Below the pieces are notes generated by a model. That model did not search any database and was not told the DNA's origin. It was given only the letters and a program-made list of their open reading frames with translations. This document shows positions 29,003-39,329 of a stretch of 64,000 bases of DNA, in pieces. A program made the translations under genes and the position numbers. Origin of the DNA: Acinetobacter lwoffii (GTDB lineage: Bacteria; Pseudomonadota; Gammaproteobacteria; Pseudomonadales; Moraxellaceae); the NCBI RefSeq assembly GCF_024129735.1, contig NZ_JAMXXK010000004.1:1-64000 (forward strand), read 5' to 3'. How positions within the stretch are numbered: the first letter of the stretch is position 1; the number at the start of each line of letters is the position of its first letter.

Positions 29003-30175
29003 ATGAATTTACAAAGCTTGGATTTCGGTTTGGATGAAACTCTAATAGCGCTTCGTGATTCAGTGGCCGCATTTTGCGCCAAAGAAATTACCCCGATTGC
29101 TCAACAGGTTGACCGTGACAACGAGTTCCCTGCTCACCTTTGGAAAAAATTTGGCGAGATGGGCCTGCTCGGTTTAACGGTCAGTGAGGAATATGGCGGT
29201 TCAAATTTCGGTTATCTGGCGCACATCATTGCCATGCAGGAAATTTCCCGCGCTTCAGCATCGATTGGTTTGTCTTATGGCGCACATTCTAACCTATGTG
29301 TAAACCAAATTAAGCGTAATGGTACGGAAGAACAGAAGCAGCGCTATCTGCCTAAACTGATTTCAGGTGAATATGTCGGTGCTCTGGCGATGTCTGAACC
29401 GAATGCCGGTTCGGATGTAGTCAGCATGAAATTGAAAGCAGAAGACAAAGGCGATCATTATCTCCTGAATGGTTCAAAAATGTGGATTACCAATGGTGGC
29501 GATGCCGAGGTCCTGGTGGTCTATGCAAAAACCGATTTGCAAGCCGGTGCCAAAGGCATGACTGCATTTCTGGTGGAGAAAAATATGCCAGGTTTCAGCC
29601 ATGGCACGCATTTGGACAAACTGGGTATGCGCGGTTCAAACACTTATCCGCTGTTTTTTGACAATGTGGAAGTTCCGAAAGAAAACGTCATGGGTGGCGT
29701 CGGTAATGGCACCAAAGTGTTAATGAGTGGTTTGGACTATGAACGTGCTGTATTGAGCGCTGGCCCACTGGGGATTATGGATGCCTGTATGGATACCGTG
29801 ATTCCATATATTCATGACCGTAAACAGTTTGGTCAGGCACTGGGCGAATTCCAGTTAATGCAAGGCAAAATTGCCGATATGTATTCGACCTGGCTGGCAT
29901 GTAAGGCATTGGTTTATGCGGTCGGCGCTGAATGTGACAAGGCCGAACATAGCCGTAGCCTGCGTAAAGATGCAGCCAGTGCCATTTTATATGCTGCTGA
30001 AAAAGCGACCTGGATGGCGGGCGAAACCATTCAGACTTTAGGTGGTAACGGTTATATCAACGAGTTTGCTGCCGGCCGTTTATGGCGCGATGCCAAACTG
30101 TATGAAATTGGCGCCGGTACTTCAGAAATCCGCCGCATGCTGATTGGCCGTGAACTTTTCAACGAAACAGCCTAA
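29003..30175 (+). CDS. ivd: Isovaleryl-CoA dehydrogenase
   Basis: A 390-residue acyl-CoA dehydrogenase catalysing isovaleryl-CoA to 3-methylcrotonyl-CoA with FAD, passing electrons to [20 protein letters not shown] and the FAD-binding [33 protein letters not shown] signature region are present. The sequence [20 protein letters not shown] contains the glutamate position characteristic of isovaleryl-CoA dehydrogenases. It heads the operon for leucine breakdown, which confirms the assignment by context. Confidence 0.93.
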   Translation: MNLQSLDFGLDETLIALRDSVAAFCAKEITPIAQQVDRDNEFPAHLWKKFGEMGLLGLTVSEEYGGSNFGYLAHIIAMQEISRASASIGLSYGAHSNLCVNQIKRNGTEEQKQRYLPKLISGEYVGALAMSEPNAGSDVVSMKLKAEDKGDHYLLNGSKMWITNGGDAEVLVVYAKTDLQAGAKGMTAFLVEKNMPGFSHGTHLDKLGMRGSNTYPLFFDNVEVPKENVMGGVGNGTKVLMSGLDYERAVLSAGPLGIMDACMDTVIPYIHDRKQFGQALGEFQLMQGKIADMYSTWLACKALVYAVGAECDKAEHSRSLRKDAASAILYAAEKATWMAGETIQTLGGNGYINEFAAGRLWRDAKLYEIGAGTSEIRRMLIGRELFNETA

Positions 30176-30210
30176 ACCTTAACACTTAGAATAAAACAAG
30201 GATGTTCGTC

Positions 30211-31812
30211 ATGAATCAGTTATCGAGCAAAATCAATATACGTAGTGAAGAGTTTAAAACCAACCAGACTGCCATGCTGCAACTGGTGGATGATCTGAAA
30301 CAGAAAGTTGAAAAAATTGCTTTGGGTGGTGGAGAAACTGTCCGCCAGAAACATCTGGATCGCGGCAAATTGTTACCACGAGAACGGATTAATCACCTGA
30401 TTGATCCAGGAACCGCTTTTCTGGAAATTGGTCAGCTGGCTGCCTATCAGGTGTATCAGGATGATGTGCCTGCCGCAGGTGTGGTCGCTGGTGTTGGTCA
30501 GGTCAACGGTGTGACCTGCATGATCATCGCCAATGATGCTACGGTGAAAGGCGGTACTTATTATCCATTAACAGTGAAAAAGCATTTACGTGCCCAGGAA
30601 ATTGCCGAACAGAACCATCTGACTTGTATTTATCTGGTGGATTCAGGCGGTGCATATTTGCCTTTACAGGATGAAGTATTTCCAGACCGCGATCACTTCG
30701 GCCGTATTTTCTACAATCAGGCACGTATGTCGAGCCAAGGTATCGCCCAAATTGCAGTGGTGATGGGCAGCTGTACTGCAGGCGGTGCTTATGTGCCTGC
30801 CATGTCAGATGAAACCATTATTGTCCGCAATCAGGGCACCATTTTCCTAGGCGGCCCTCCTCTAGTTAAGGCAGCTACTGGTGAAGTGGTGTCCAGTGAG
30901 GATCTCGGTGGTGGTGATGTGCATACCCGTTTGTCTGGCGTGGCTGATCATCTGGCTGAAAACGATGAACATGCACTTGCGATTGCCCGCAACATCGTGG
31001 CCAACCTGAACAAAAAGCCAAACAAGACCGCAGATGAAATCGAAGCGCCGCTGTTTGACAGTTCGGAACTGTACGGCATTGTGCCGAGTGACGCGCGCAA
31101 GCCTTTTGATATCCGTGAAGTGATAGCGCGTATTGTCGATGGCTCACGTTTTGACGAGTTCAAGGCACGTTTCGGCACTACCCTGGTGACCGGTTTTGCC
31201 AAGCTCTATGGCATGCCGGTCGGGATTATTGCCAATAATGGCATTCTATTTTCCGAGTCTGCCCAAAAAGGCGCACATTTTATTGAACTGTGTACCCAGC
31301 GCAATATTCCGCTGATTTTCCTGCAAAATATTACCGGCTTTATGGTCGGCCGCCAGTATGAAAATGAAGGCATTGCCAAAAATGGTGCTAAGCTGGTGAT
31401 GGCCGTCGCCAATGCCAATGTACCGAAACTGACTCTAGTGATTGGCGGTTCTTTTGGTGCAGGCAACTATGGTATGTGTGGACGCGCTTACTCGCCACGC
31501 TTTATGTGGACCTGGCCAAACTCGCGTATTTCAGTGATGGGCGGTGAACAGGCCTCCAGCGTCTTGTCGACCTTAAAACGTGACCAGATTGAGCAAAAAG
31601 GCGGAACTTGGTCAGCTGAAGAAGAAGACCAGTTTAAACAGCCGATTCGTGACCAGTACGAACGCCAAGGCCATCCTTATTATGCGTCTTCGCGTTTATG
31701 GGATGATGGTGTGATTGATCCAGCGCAATCGCGTGAAGTACTAGCCTTGAGTCTGGCTGCAGCCCTGAATGCGCCCATCCAGCCAACCAAATTCGGCGTG
31801 TTCCGCATGTAA
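30211..31812 (+). CDS. mccB: 3-Methylcrotonyl-CoA carboxylase beta (carboxyltransferase) subunit
   Basis: A 533-residue carboxyltransferase that moves the carboxyl group from carboxybiotin to 3-methylcrotonyl-CoA. The start is the ATG giving [15 protein letters not shown], with AAGG 9 bases upstream; an ATG three codons earlier lacks such spacing. The N-half has [25 protein letters not shown] and [16 protein letters not shown]; the C-half has [23 protein letters not shown] and [16 protein letters not shown]. Together these are diagnostic of MCC-beta. Confidence 0.95.
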   Translation: MNQLSSKINIRSEEFKTNQTAMLQLVDDLKQKVEKIALGGGETVRQKHLDRGKLLPRERINHLIDPGTAFLEIGQLAAYQVYQDDVPAAGVVAGVGQVNGVTCMIIANDATVKGGTYYPLTVKKHLRAQEIAEQNHLTCIYLVDSGGAYLPLQDEVFPDRDHFGRIFYNQARMSSQGIAQIAVVMGSCTAGGAYVPAMSDETIIVRNQGTIFLGGPPLVKAATGEVVSSEDLGGGDVHTRLSGVADHLAENDEHALAIARNIVANLNKKPNKTADEIEAPLFDSSELYGIVPSDARKPFDIREVIARIVDGSRFDEFKARFGTTLVTGFAKLYGMPVGIIANNGILFSESAQKGAHFIELCTQRNIPLIFLQNITGFMVGRQYENEGIAKNGAKLVMAVANANVPKLTLVIGGSFGAGNYGMCGRAYSPRFMWTWPNSRISVMGGEQASSVLSTLKRDQIEQKGGTWSAEEEDQFKQPIRDQYERQGHPYYASSRLWDDGVIDPAQSREVLALSLAAALNAPIQPTKFGVFRM

Positions 31813-31823
31813 GAGGTGACAAA

Positions 31824-32618
31824 ATGACATATCAATTTTTACAGCTCGAACAGCAGAATCAGGTGGCAACGGTTTGGATTAACCGTGCTGAACTGCACAA
31901 TGCCTTTAATACTCAAGTCATTGAAGAACTGCATGCTTGCTTCCAGTCTTTAAATAACCGTGATGATGTACGCGTGGTGATTCTGGCGGGTCGTGGCAAA
32001 AGCTTCTCGGCCGGTGCTGACCTGAACTGGATGAAACAGGCCGGTCAGGCATCACAGGCAGACAATGAGGCGGATGCGCTCAAACTGGCGAAAATGCTGC
32101 AAAGTCTGGCAACCTTGAAACAGCCGACCATTGCCCGGGTACATGGTATTGCGTTTGGCGGCGGCATGGGTCTGGCTTCGGCCTGTGATATTTGCGTGGC
32201 CAGTACCGATGCAAAGTTTGCGACGTCGGAAGTACGTTTAGGTCTGGCACCTTCGACCATCAGCCCGTATGTAATTCGTGCAATTGGTACACGTCAAGCT
32301 TCACGTTATTTCCTGACTGCCGAGCGGATTACTGCTGAACAGGCCAAAAGCATTGGTCTTGCGCATGAAGTCACTCCACCAGAACAGCTCGACAGCAAAA
32401 TTGATGAAATTGTGGAAGCACTTTTACTTGGTGGTCCTGCCGCACAGAGCGCATCGAAACAGTTGATTCAACTGGTTGACCAACAGGTATTGACCGAAGA
32501 TTTATTGCTTAAAACAGCACAGCATATTGCCCATATTCGCCAGGGAGATGAGGCGAAAAATGGACTGAATGCATTTTTGAACAAACAAAGCCCGGCTTGG
32601 ATCAAGACCACGGCATAA
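31824..32618 (+). CDS. liuC: Methylglutaconyl-CoA hydratase-like enoyl-CoA hydratase
   Basis: A 264-residue crotonase-fold protein. The oxyanion-hole segments are AGRGKSFSAGADLNWMKQ and the later RVHGIAFGGGMGLASACDI, with the acidic catalytic region FATSEVRLGLAPSTISPYV. It sits between the two carboxylase subunit genes, the normal place for the enzyme that hydrates 3-methylglutaconyl-CoA to HMG-CoA. The fold is certain; the substrate is taken from context. Confidence 0.88.
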   Translation: MTYQFLQLEQQNQVATVWINRAELHNAFNTQVIEELHACFQSLNNRDDVRVVILAGRGKSFSAGADLNWMKQAGQASQADNEADALKLAKMLQSLATLKQPTIARVHGIAFGGGMGLASACDICVASTDAKFATSEVRLGLAPSTISPYVIRAIGTRQASRYFLTAERITAEQAKSIGLAHEVTPPEQLDSKIDEIVEALLLGGPAAQSASKQLIQLVDQQVLTEDLLLKTAQHIAHIRQGDEAKNGLNAFLNKQSPAWIKTTA

Positions 32619-32637
32619 CAACGAGAAGGATCCTACA

Positions 32638-34632
32638 ATGTTTGAGAAGATTTTAATTGCCAACCGTGGTGAAATTGCCTGCCGTGTGATTCGTACAGCG
32701 AAGAAATTAGGAATTGCCACCGTTGCCGTCTATTCCGATGCTGATGCGCAGGCACAACATGTGAAACTGGCCGATGAAGCGATCTATATTGGTGAATCGC
32801 CAGCAGCACAAAGTTATTTGCAAATTGATCGCATTATTCAGGCAGCCAAAAACACTGGTGCCCAGGCGATTCACCCCGGTTATGGTTTCCTGTCCGAAAA
32901 TGACCAGTTTGCCTTGGCCTGTCAGGACAACAATATTGTCTTTATTGGCCCGCCAGTCGATGCCATTCTGGCAATGGGTCTAAAGGCCACCTCTAAAGCG
33001 CTGATGGAAAAAGCCGGTGTGCCTCTAACCCCCGGCTATCATGGGACCAATCAGGATGCCGACTTCCTGAAACAGCAGGCAGACAATATTGGCTATCCGG
33101 TACTGATCAAGGCCAGTGCCGGCGGTGGCGGTAAAGGCATGCGTCTGGTGGAACGCAGCGAAGATTTTCTTAGCTCGCTTGCTTCATGCAAGAGTGAAGC
33201 ACGTTCAAGTTTTGGCAATGAAGACGTTCTGATTGAACGTTATGTGATTCAGCCACGTCATATTGAAGTGCAGGTGTTTGGTGATACCCACGGCAATTAT
33301 GTACATCTGTTCGAACGTGATTGCTCGGTACAGCGTCGCCATCAGAAAGTGTTGGAAGAAGCGCCTGCACCGAAAATGCCGGAAGACAAACTGGAGGCGA
33401 TGCGTCAGGCGGCAATCGATGCTGCGCGTGCAGTAAATTATGTCGGTGCCGGTACAGTCGAGTTTATCGTGGAGCAAGACGGCACAGCTTACTTCATGGA
33501 AATGAACACCCGTCTTCAGGTTGAACATCCGGTCACTGAAATGATTACCGGACAGGATCTGGTGGAATGGCAACTGCGCGTGGCTTTTGGTGAGCCTTTA
33601 CCAAAGCAGCAGTATGAATTACAGATTCATGGACATGCACTCGAAGCCCGTGTCTATGCCGAAGAACCGGAAAAAGGCTTTATTCCTGCGATTGGTCAGA
33701 TCAGCTACCTGCATTATCCGGAGCAAAGTGACTGTGTACGTGTCGATAGCGGTATTGTCGAGGGCGACGAGATCAGCACTTATTATGATCCGATGATTGC
33801 CAAACTGATTGTCTGGGGCAAAAACCGTGAAGCAGCCCTAACCCAGATGCACCATGCACTGGGTCAGTTCCATGTCGATGGTCTGGGTAACAATATTGCT
33901 TTTCTAGATCGCCTAGTGCTGTGTGACTCGTTTAAAAATGCACATTTAGATACCGGCCTGATTCAACGTGAAGAAGAATTTCTGCTCAAACCTTCTGCGG
34001 ATATCCGTGCCGAACTGGTAGTTAGTGCCGCACTGATTGAGCTCCTGGCACGTCAAGCACAGAATCCCGCTCCAAGCAATCCGGTATGGCAGCAGCAAGC
34101 ATTCTGGCGCCTAAACCAGCAAAATAGCCATACAGTGCAATTACAACGCAATGGCATCAACCTGAAAGTTCAGTTCCGCACTCAGGATCAAGGCTTTGTC
34201 GCCAGCTATAACGGTCAGCAAATTCAAATTCAGGGTCAGCTCGTCGATGCCCATACTTTAGCGTTACAACTGGCGGGTAAACAGCAAAAACTGGCTTTTA
34301 GCCAGACTGAGCAAGGCATTACCCTATTCCAGAATGGTCAAAGCTATAAGTTCAATTACCTGAAGTCTGATTTTAATAATCAGGATGAACAAGGCACGGA
34401 AAATAACCTGATCGCGCCAATGCCAGGCGTCATTACCCAGGTGCTCGTGGCAGCCAATGACAAAGTCAAAAAAGATGATGTGCTGATGACGCTGGAAGCC
34501 ATGAAGATCGAATACTCGATTCGCGCACCGCATGACGGCATCATCGCAAGCTCATATTTCCAGAAGGGTGATCAGGTTAAAGCCGGTGATGAACTGGTCG
34601 AGTTCCAGCCGCTGGCGGAGGAAGTGGCATGA
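32638..34632 (+). CDS. mccA: 3-Methylcrotonyl-CoA carboxylase alpha (biotin-containing) subunit
   Basis: A 664-residue subunit joining biotin carboxylase to a biotin carrier domain. The N-terminus FEKILIANRGEIACRVIRTAKKLGI and the ATP-grasp loop KASAGGGGKGMRLV mark biotin carboxylase. EMNTRLQVEHPVTEMITG lies in the same domain. Near the C-terminus VLMTLEAMKIEYSIRAPHDG carries the biotinyl lysine. It is cotranscribed with mccB, and its stop overlaps the next start (ATGA). Confidence 0.95.
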   Translation: MFEKILIANRGEIACRVIRTAKKLGIATVAVYSDADAQAQHVKLADEAIYIGESPAAQSYLQIDRIIQAAKNTGAQAIHPGYGFLSENDQFALACQDNNIVFIGPPVDAILAMGLKATSKALMEKAGVPLTPGYHGTNQDADFLKQQADNIGYPVLIKASAGGGGKGMRLVERSEDFLSSLASCKSEARSSFGNEDVLIERYVIQPRHIEVQVFGDTHGNYVHLFERDCSVQRRHQKVLEEAPAPKMPEDKLEAMRQAAIDAARAVNYVGAGTVEFIVEQDGTAYFMEMNTRLQVEHPVTEMITGQDLVEWQLRVAFGEPLPKQQYELQIHGHALEARVYAEEPEKGFIPAIGQISYLHYPEQSDCVRVDSGIVEGDEISTYYDPMIAKLIVWGKNREAALTQMHHALGQFHVDGLGNNIAFLDRLVLCDSFKNAHLDTGLIQREEEFLLKPSADIRAELVVSAALIELLARQAQNPAPSNPVWQQQAFWRLNQQNSHTVQLQRNGINLKVQFRTQDQGFVASYNGQQIQIQGQLVDAHTLALQLAGKQQKLAFSQTEQGITLFQNGQSYKFNYLKSDFNNQDEQGTENNLIAPMPGVITQVLVAANDKVKKDDVLMTLEAMKIEYSIRAPHDGIIASSYFQKGDQVKAGDELVEFQPLAEEVA

Positions 34633-35531
34633 CGAATTTTGTCAAAATCGTAGAAGTCGGGCCACGCGATGGCCTGCAAAATGAAAAAACACCTTTGACA
34701 TTGGATGACCGGAAAAACCTGATTGTGGACCTGATGAAAACCGGTCTGCAGTCCATCGAAGTTGGTTCCTGCGTTTCAGCCAAATGGGTACCGCAAATGG
34801 CAGACAGTGATGTGCTCTTTGCCAGCCTACCTCAAGATCCAAATATTCAGTTCAGTCTGCTGACCCCAAATCTGAAAGGTTTTGAATCGGCACTGGCTGT
34901 GGGTTGCAAGGAAGTGGCAGTATTTACCGCTGCTTCTGAAAGCTTTACCCGCAAAAACATCAACTGCTCGATTGATGAAAGTTTTGAGAAGTTTGCCGAT
35001 GTGATGTCAGCCGCCAAAGCCAATGACATCAAGGTACGCGGTTATGTCTCCTGTATGGTGGACTGTCCTTATGAAGGTGCGATTGATCCCAAGCAGGTGG
35101 TGAAAGTCACGCAGCGTTTGCTGGAGATGGGCTGCTATGAAGTGTCGTTGGGTGAAACCATTGGCACGGCCACCCCAGACCGGGTTAAATACGTCTGGGA
35201 AGCTTGTTTGGCTGAACTTGATGCCAAAGTGCTGGCCGGTCATTTCCATAATACCTACGGCATGGCGATTGCCAATATTTATCAGTCACTGTTGCAAGGC
35301 ATTCGGGTCTTTGACTCCTCCATTGCTGGACTGGGTGGCTGTCCTTATGCCCAAGGTGCATCTGGCAATGTCTCGACCGAAGACCTGTATTACCTGCTCT
35401 CGAATATGGGCTTTGAAACCGGTATTCAGCTGGATGCACTGATGCAGGCCAGTCGTAATATCAGTGAAGTCTTGCAGCGCAATAATCCATCCAATTATGC
35501 CAATGCCTACTGGCAAAAAGCCTGTGCTTAA
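34629..35531 (+). CDS. hmgL: Hydroxymethylglutaryl-CoA lyase
   Basis: A 300-residue TIM-barrel lyase cleaving HMG-CoA to acetyl-CoA and acetoacetate. The active-site segment EVGPRDGLQNEK is at the N-terminus, ARG41-type arginine included. The metal-binding HFHNTYGMA and the cysteine loop LGGCPYAQGASGN follow. It overlaps mccA by four bases and completes the leucine route; acetoacetate can then be handled by the CoA-transferase encoded just downstream. Confidence 0.95.
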   Translation: MTNFVKIVEVGPRDGLQNEKTPLTLDDRKNLIVDLMKTGLQSIEVGSCVSAKWVPQMADSDVLFASLPQDPNIQFSLLTPNLKGFESALAVGCKEVAVFTAASESFTRKNINCSIDESFEKFADVMSAAKANDIKVRGYVSCMVDCPYEGAIDPKQVVKVTQRLLEMGCYEVSLGETIGTATPDRVKYVWEACLAELDAKVLAGHFHNTYGMAIANIYQSLLQGIRVFDSSIAGLGGCPYAQGASGNVSTEDLYYLLSNMGFETGIQLDALMQASRNISEVLQRNNPSNYANAYWQKACA

Positions 35532-35624
35532 CAATAATCATGCTTGAGCAAAATAAACTTAAGCAACCCATAAGGATATAAACAGCAGATTTAAGTCTGC
35601 TGTAATAACAATAGAGGTGACAAG

Positions 35625-36329
35625 ATGTCAAACAAGGTTTATGACAGCGCTCAATCCGCCTTAAAGGATGTGGTGCAAGATGGTCATACTCTGGCTGTCG
35701 GTGGTTTCGGCCTATGTGGTATTCCAGAAGCTTTGATCACGGCCCTAAAAGAAACTGGTGCCAAAAATTTGACCTGTATTTCCAATAATGCCGGTGTAGA
35801 CGGCTTCGGTCTGGGGCTTTTACTGGAAACAAAACAGATTAAAAAAATGATCTCCTCTTATGTCGGTGAAAACAAGGAATTCGAACGTCAATATTTAAAT
35901 GGCGAACTGGAAGTTGAGCTGACCCCACAGGGTACACTGGCAGAAAAATTACGTGCTGGCGGTGCCGGTATTCCGGCTTTTTATACGGCGACGGGTGTCG
36001 GAACCGTGATCGCTGAAGGTAAGGATGTCCGTGAATTTAATGGCAAGTCTTACATTCTGGAAGAATCTTTAACAGCTGATGTTGCTCTGGTTAAAGCCTA
36101 TAAGGCCGATAAAGCCGGCAACCTGATTTTCCGTAAAACCGCCCAGAACTTTAATCCGGTCTGTGCCATGGCCGGCAAAATTACCATTGCTGAAGTCGAA
36201 GAGATTGTCGAAATTGGCGTGCTGGATCCGGACGAAATCCATCTTCCGGGAATTTATGTGAACCGGATAGTCCTGAATGCTCAACCGGAAAAACGTATTG
36301 AACAGATGACTTTAAAGGCGGAGGCTTGA
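35625..36329 (+). CDS. scoA: 3-Oxoacid CoA-transferase subunit A
   Basis: A 234-residue alpha subunit of a heteromeric succinyl-CoA (or acyl-CoA):acetoacetate CoA-transferase. The family motif [13 protein letters not shown] is near the N-terminus, followed by [14 protein letters not shown] and [18 protein letters not shown]. It lies 93 bases after hmgL with its own AGAGGTGA ribosome site, and is coupled to the B subunit. It activates acetoacetate made by HMG-CoA lyase for thiolysis. The CoA donor is not determined by sequence. Confidence 0.93.
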   Translation: MSNKVYDSAQSALKDVVQDGHTLAVGGFGLCGIPEALITALKETGAKNLTCISNNAGVDGFGLGLLLETKQIKKMISSYVGENKEFERQYLNGELEVELTPQGTLAEKLRAGGAGIPAFYTATGVGTVIAEGKDVREFNGKSYILEESLTADVALVKAYKADKAGNLIFRKTAQNFNPVCAMAGKITIAEVEEIVEIGVLDPDEIHLPGIYVNRIVLNAQPEKRIEQMTLKAEA

Positions 36330-36331
36330 TC

Positions 36332-36970
36332 ATGGCTTGGACACGTAATGAAATGGCGCAGCGCGCGGCACAAGAGCTTGAAGATGGTTTCTACGTCAAT
36401 CTAGGGATTGGCCTGCCGACGCTAGTCGCGAACTATATTCCGGAAAATATCAATGTCTGGCTGCAGTCGGAAAATGGCCTGCTGGGGATTGGCGAATTTC
36501 CAACCGAGGAGACAGTGGATGCCGACCTGATCAATGCCGGTAAACAGACGGTTACCGCGCGTAAAGGTGCTTCATTTTTCTCAAGTGCCGACTCCTTTGC
36601 CATGATCCGTGGCGGTCATGTCAATATTGCCATTCTGGGTGCTATGGAAGTGTCCGAAACTGGTGATCTGGCCAACTGGATGATTCCAGGCAAAAAGGTC
36701 AAAGGCATGGGCGGTGCCATGGATCTGGTCGCGGGTGTACAAAAGGTCGTGGTCTTGATGGAACACTGCGCCAAAGATGGTACACCTAAGATAGTTCCAG
36801 AATGTAGTCTGCCGCTGACCGGCCAGGCTGTGGTGAACCGGATTATTACCGATCTCGGTGTACTGGATGTTACTCCTGATGGAATTCGACTGGTTGAACT
36901 GGCACCAGAGGTAAGTTTTGAAGAGATTCAAAAAGTCACGGGGGTAGCGCTACTACGTAACGCTGCCTGA
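36332..36970 (+). CDS. scoB: 3-Oxoacid CoA-transferase subunit B
   Basis: A 212-residue beta subunit. The catalytic glutamate lies in [14 protein letters not shown], the acyl-CoA thioester attachment site. [16 protein letters not shown] and [28 protein letters not shown] follow. The start is placed at the ATG giving [13 protein letters not shown] because GGAGG lies 8 bases before it. A TTG two codons upstream would overlap scoA. Confidence 0.94.
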   Translation: MAWTRNEMAQRAAQELEDGFYVNLGIGLPTLVANYIPENINVWLQSENGLLGIGEFPTEETVDADLINAGKQTVTARKGASFFSSADSFAMIRGGHVNIAILGAMEVSETGDLANWMIPGKKVKGMGGAMDLVAGVQKVVVLMEHCAKDGTPKIVPECSLPLTGQAVVNRIITDLGVLDVTPDGIRLVELAPEVSFEEIQKVTGVALLRNAA

Positions 36971-36977
36971 TCCAGCC

Positions 36978-37012
36978 AGCCCTTAAGAATGAAGCATCTT
37001 AAGGGCTTTTTT
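36978..37012 (+). terminator. Terminator after the CoA-transferase genes
   Basis: AGCCCTTAAGA pairs with TCTTAAGGGCT and is followed by six T residues, eight bases after scoB. It may end the leucine/ketone transcript before the transporter gene. Confidence 0.85.
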
Positions 37013-38204
37013 ATATATAGCTGTTTCATTTCAAAATAATAATCGCAGAATAAATGGATTTTAATCATGCAAACTCAACAAAATATTTTGCAGCGCTTCG
37101 CCTTGCGCGTCAGCGACTGGTCTGAAAAATGGTTTCCGGATTCTTATATTTTTGCCCTGCTTGGCGTCATCATTGTGGCGATTGCCGCCATCGGAATTGG
37201 TGCACCCGCACAGGATGTCGCGATTTCCTTTGGAGACGGCTTCTGGAGCCTGATTCCCTTTACCTTGCAGATGTGCATGCTGATCGTGGTCGGTTATGTG
37301 GTTTCCGTATCTAAGCCTGTCCAGCTTCTGATCCAGAAAATGGCGCGCCTGCCACATTCCGGTCGTGGTGCGATTGTCCTGGTCGCCACGTTCAGCCTGT
37401 TAATTTCTCTGATTAATTGGGCCATGAGTACTGTACTGACTGCACTCCTAGTGATTGCACTGGCACAGCGTAAAGAGCTTAACATGGATTACCGCGCTGC
37501 TGCGGCTGCCGCGATTATCGGGATGGGTGCGACCTGGGCACTGGGGATCAGTTCTTCAGCTGCACAGTTACAGGCCAATAAAAGCAGTCTGCCTGAACCG
37601 ATTTATAATCTGACGGGCGTGATTCCATTTACCGAAACCATTTTCCTGCCGCAATCCATGATCATGACGGCGGTACTGATTGTAGCTTCAATTGCGATTG
37701 CTTACTGGTCAGCACCTAAAGGGTCTGACATTAAAACCATTGAGCACTTTCCGATTCAGATTGAAGAAGAAAAACCGGACTTATCTGCCGAAAAAAGACC
37801 GGGGGATTGGCTGGAAAATTCACCCATTTTAAGCATTCTGATTGTGATTCTGGGCGCAGTCTGGATGTTTAACGAATTTTCCAAAAGCAATCCGATTCTG
37901 GCCATTTCCAGCTTAAATACCTATAACTTTATCTTCCTGATTTTGGGCGTGGCCTTACACGGTACACCGCGAAATTTCCTGAATGCGGTATCCAAAGCCG
38001 TACCCGCCATTTCTGGGGTACTGATCCAGTTTCCGCTGTATGGCAGTATTGCCTTTATGATGACCAATGCGCTAAACCCGGCCGATCTGTCATTGTCACA
38101 TTATATTGCCGAGTTTTTCGTTTCGATTGCCTCGCAGGAAACCTTTGCCATCGTGATGGGCTTATACTCGGCGATTCTGGGTTTCTTTATTCCTTCTGGC
38201 GGAG

Positions 38205-38212
38205 GGAAATGG
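38205..38212. repeat. Left target-site duplication of the IS1-family insertion
   Basis: GGAAATGG directly abuts the left inverted repeat and is repeated exactly at 39001-39008 after the right one. Eight bases fits IS1-family insertion. Confidence 0.9.
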
Positions 38213-39000
38213 GGTGGTGTATCAAAAAGTATGCTAAAAAAAAGCAGGTTGAATTTTGATAAAATAGAGAAATGCAAATAACTCTAGAAATCAAATGTCC
38301 AACCTGCCTCAGTGACAGTATAAAGAAAAATGGCATCAAAGTAGATGGGAAACAAAACTACCAATGCAAAGACTGCAAACGTCAGTTTATTGGTGACCAT
38401 GCTCTGAGCTATCTAGGATGTAATCCTGGCATTACTCGTAAAATATTACAGTTAATGGTCAGAGGCAGCGGTATACGAGATATCGCTGAAGTTGAGCGCA
38501 TTAGTATCGGTAAAGTCTTACGGACTTTAACTGAATCGGCCTATCAAATTCAGCCTAAACAAAGTCATTATGAATCTCTCGAAGTAGATGAATTCTGGAC
38601 TTTTGTTGGAAATAAAAATAATAAACAATGGCTTATTTACGCCTACCATCGAGAAACAGGTGAGATTGTTGCTTATGTTTGGGGTAAGAGAGATTTAGCT
38701 ACAGTCCAAAGGTTGAAGACAAAGCTTAAACAATTAGGTATTCACTACACCCGAATTGCAAGTGATCATTGGGACAGTTTCATCACTGCTTTTAAAAACT
38801 GCAAGCAAAGTATTGGTAAGTTTTTTACTGTAGGAATTGAAGGTAATAATTGCAAAATAAGGCATCGAATAAGGCGTGGTTTTAGAAGAAGTTGTAATTT
38901 CTCCAAAAAGCTTGAAAACCATTTTAAAGCCTTCGACTTAACCTTCTTTTACATCAATAATGGCTTCATTTAATGTCAGCATACTTTTTAAAACACCACC
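38213..39000 (+). mobile_element. IS1-family insertion sequence, 788 bp, intact
   Basis: Terminal inverted repeats of 23 bp, starting GGTGGTGT and ending AAAAGTATGCT, differ at only a few inner bases (ATC versus TTT). They occupy 38213-38235 and 38978-39000. The element encodes one complete IS1-type transposase in a single frame, rather than the InsA/InsB frameshift pair of E. coli IS1. An identical 8-bp duplication flanks it, so the insertion looks recent. I cannot name the exact IS. Confidence 0.92.
38272..38973 (+). CDS. IS1-family transposase
   Basis: A 233-residue transposase. The N-terminus carries a zinc-finger-like CPTC...CKDCKRQF pair, and the middle part is helix-turn-helix-like (GSGIRDIAEVERISIGKVLR). 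The catalytic region reads EVDEFWTFVG, then IASDHWDSF, and ends with GIEGNNCKIRHRIRRGFRRSCNFSKK, the IS1 C-terminal pattern. It is complete and stops five bases before the right inverted repeat. Confidence 0.93.
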   Translation: MQITLEIKCPTCLSDSIKKNGIKVDGKQNYQCKDCKRQFIGDHALSYLGCNPGITRKILQLMVRGSGIRDIAEVERISIGKVLRTLTESAYQIQPKQSHYESLEVDEFWTFVGNKNNKQWLIYAYHRETGEIVAYVWGKRDLATVQRLKTKLKQLGIHYTRIASDHWDSFITAFKNCKQSIGKFFTVGIEGNNCKIRHRIRRGFRRSCNFSKKLENHFKAFDLTFFYINNGFI

Positions 39001-39008
39001 GGAAATGG
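39001..39008. repeat. Right target-site duplication of the IS1-family insertion
   Basis: GGAAATGG follows the right inverted repeat and matches the left copy exactly. The reading frame of atoE resumes immediately after it. Confidence 0.9.
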
Positions 39009-39285
39009 ATTATCGAAGCGCCCTATGTGATGCAGGCTGCGCATGACCTGAAAGTGCATCTGGGCTGGTCGGTACAGATTTATAATGCGGCAGAAGCCTT
39101 GCCGAATCTGATTAATCCATTCTTTATGCTTCCGATGTTGGGTATCCTGAAATTAAAAGCCAAAGATGTGATTGGATTTACGGTGACCCAGTTGATTTTC
39201 CATCTGCCTTTGGTACTGTTCCTGCTATGGTTCCTTGGTCGGACATTGACTTATAGCCCGCCGGTATTTTCTTAATTTAAGATAA

Positions 39286-39314
39286 TAAAAAAGGACGAAG
39301 ATTCGTCCTTTTTT
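39286..39314. terminator. Bidirectional terminator between atoE and the OmpA-domain gene
   Basis: GGACGA/TCGTCC stem with AGAT loop flanked by runs of A and T, between convergent genes. Confidence 0.85.
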
Positions 39315-39329
39315 ATTTAGGCTGCTCTC

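Larger units (their letters stand above)
37067..39275 (+). pseudogene. atoE: AtoE-family short-chain fatty acid transporter, interrupted by an IS1-family element
   Basis: The 5' part encodes 382 residues (to GGGKW) of a membrane transporter with about ten helices, opening with QRFALRVSDWSEKWFPDSYIF in outline, as in AtoE/TIGR00366 proteins. The frame is broken by an IS inserted after the Trp codon at 38212. The 3' part resumes in the same frame at 39009 with IIEAPYVMQAAHDLKVHLGW and runs to PPVFS. Removing the IS and one 8-bp duplication would restore a 470-codon gene, a normal length. The interrupted product would lack its last two or three helices and is probably inactive. It would import acetoacetate or short-chain acids for the adjacent CoA-transferase. 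Confidence 0.92.

Noticed and set aside
33205..33573. A 122-codon minus-strand frame opposite mccA
   Set aside because: Shadow of the biotin carboxylase coding frame; no recognisable protein.
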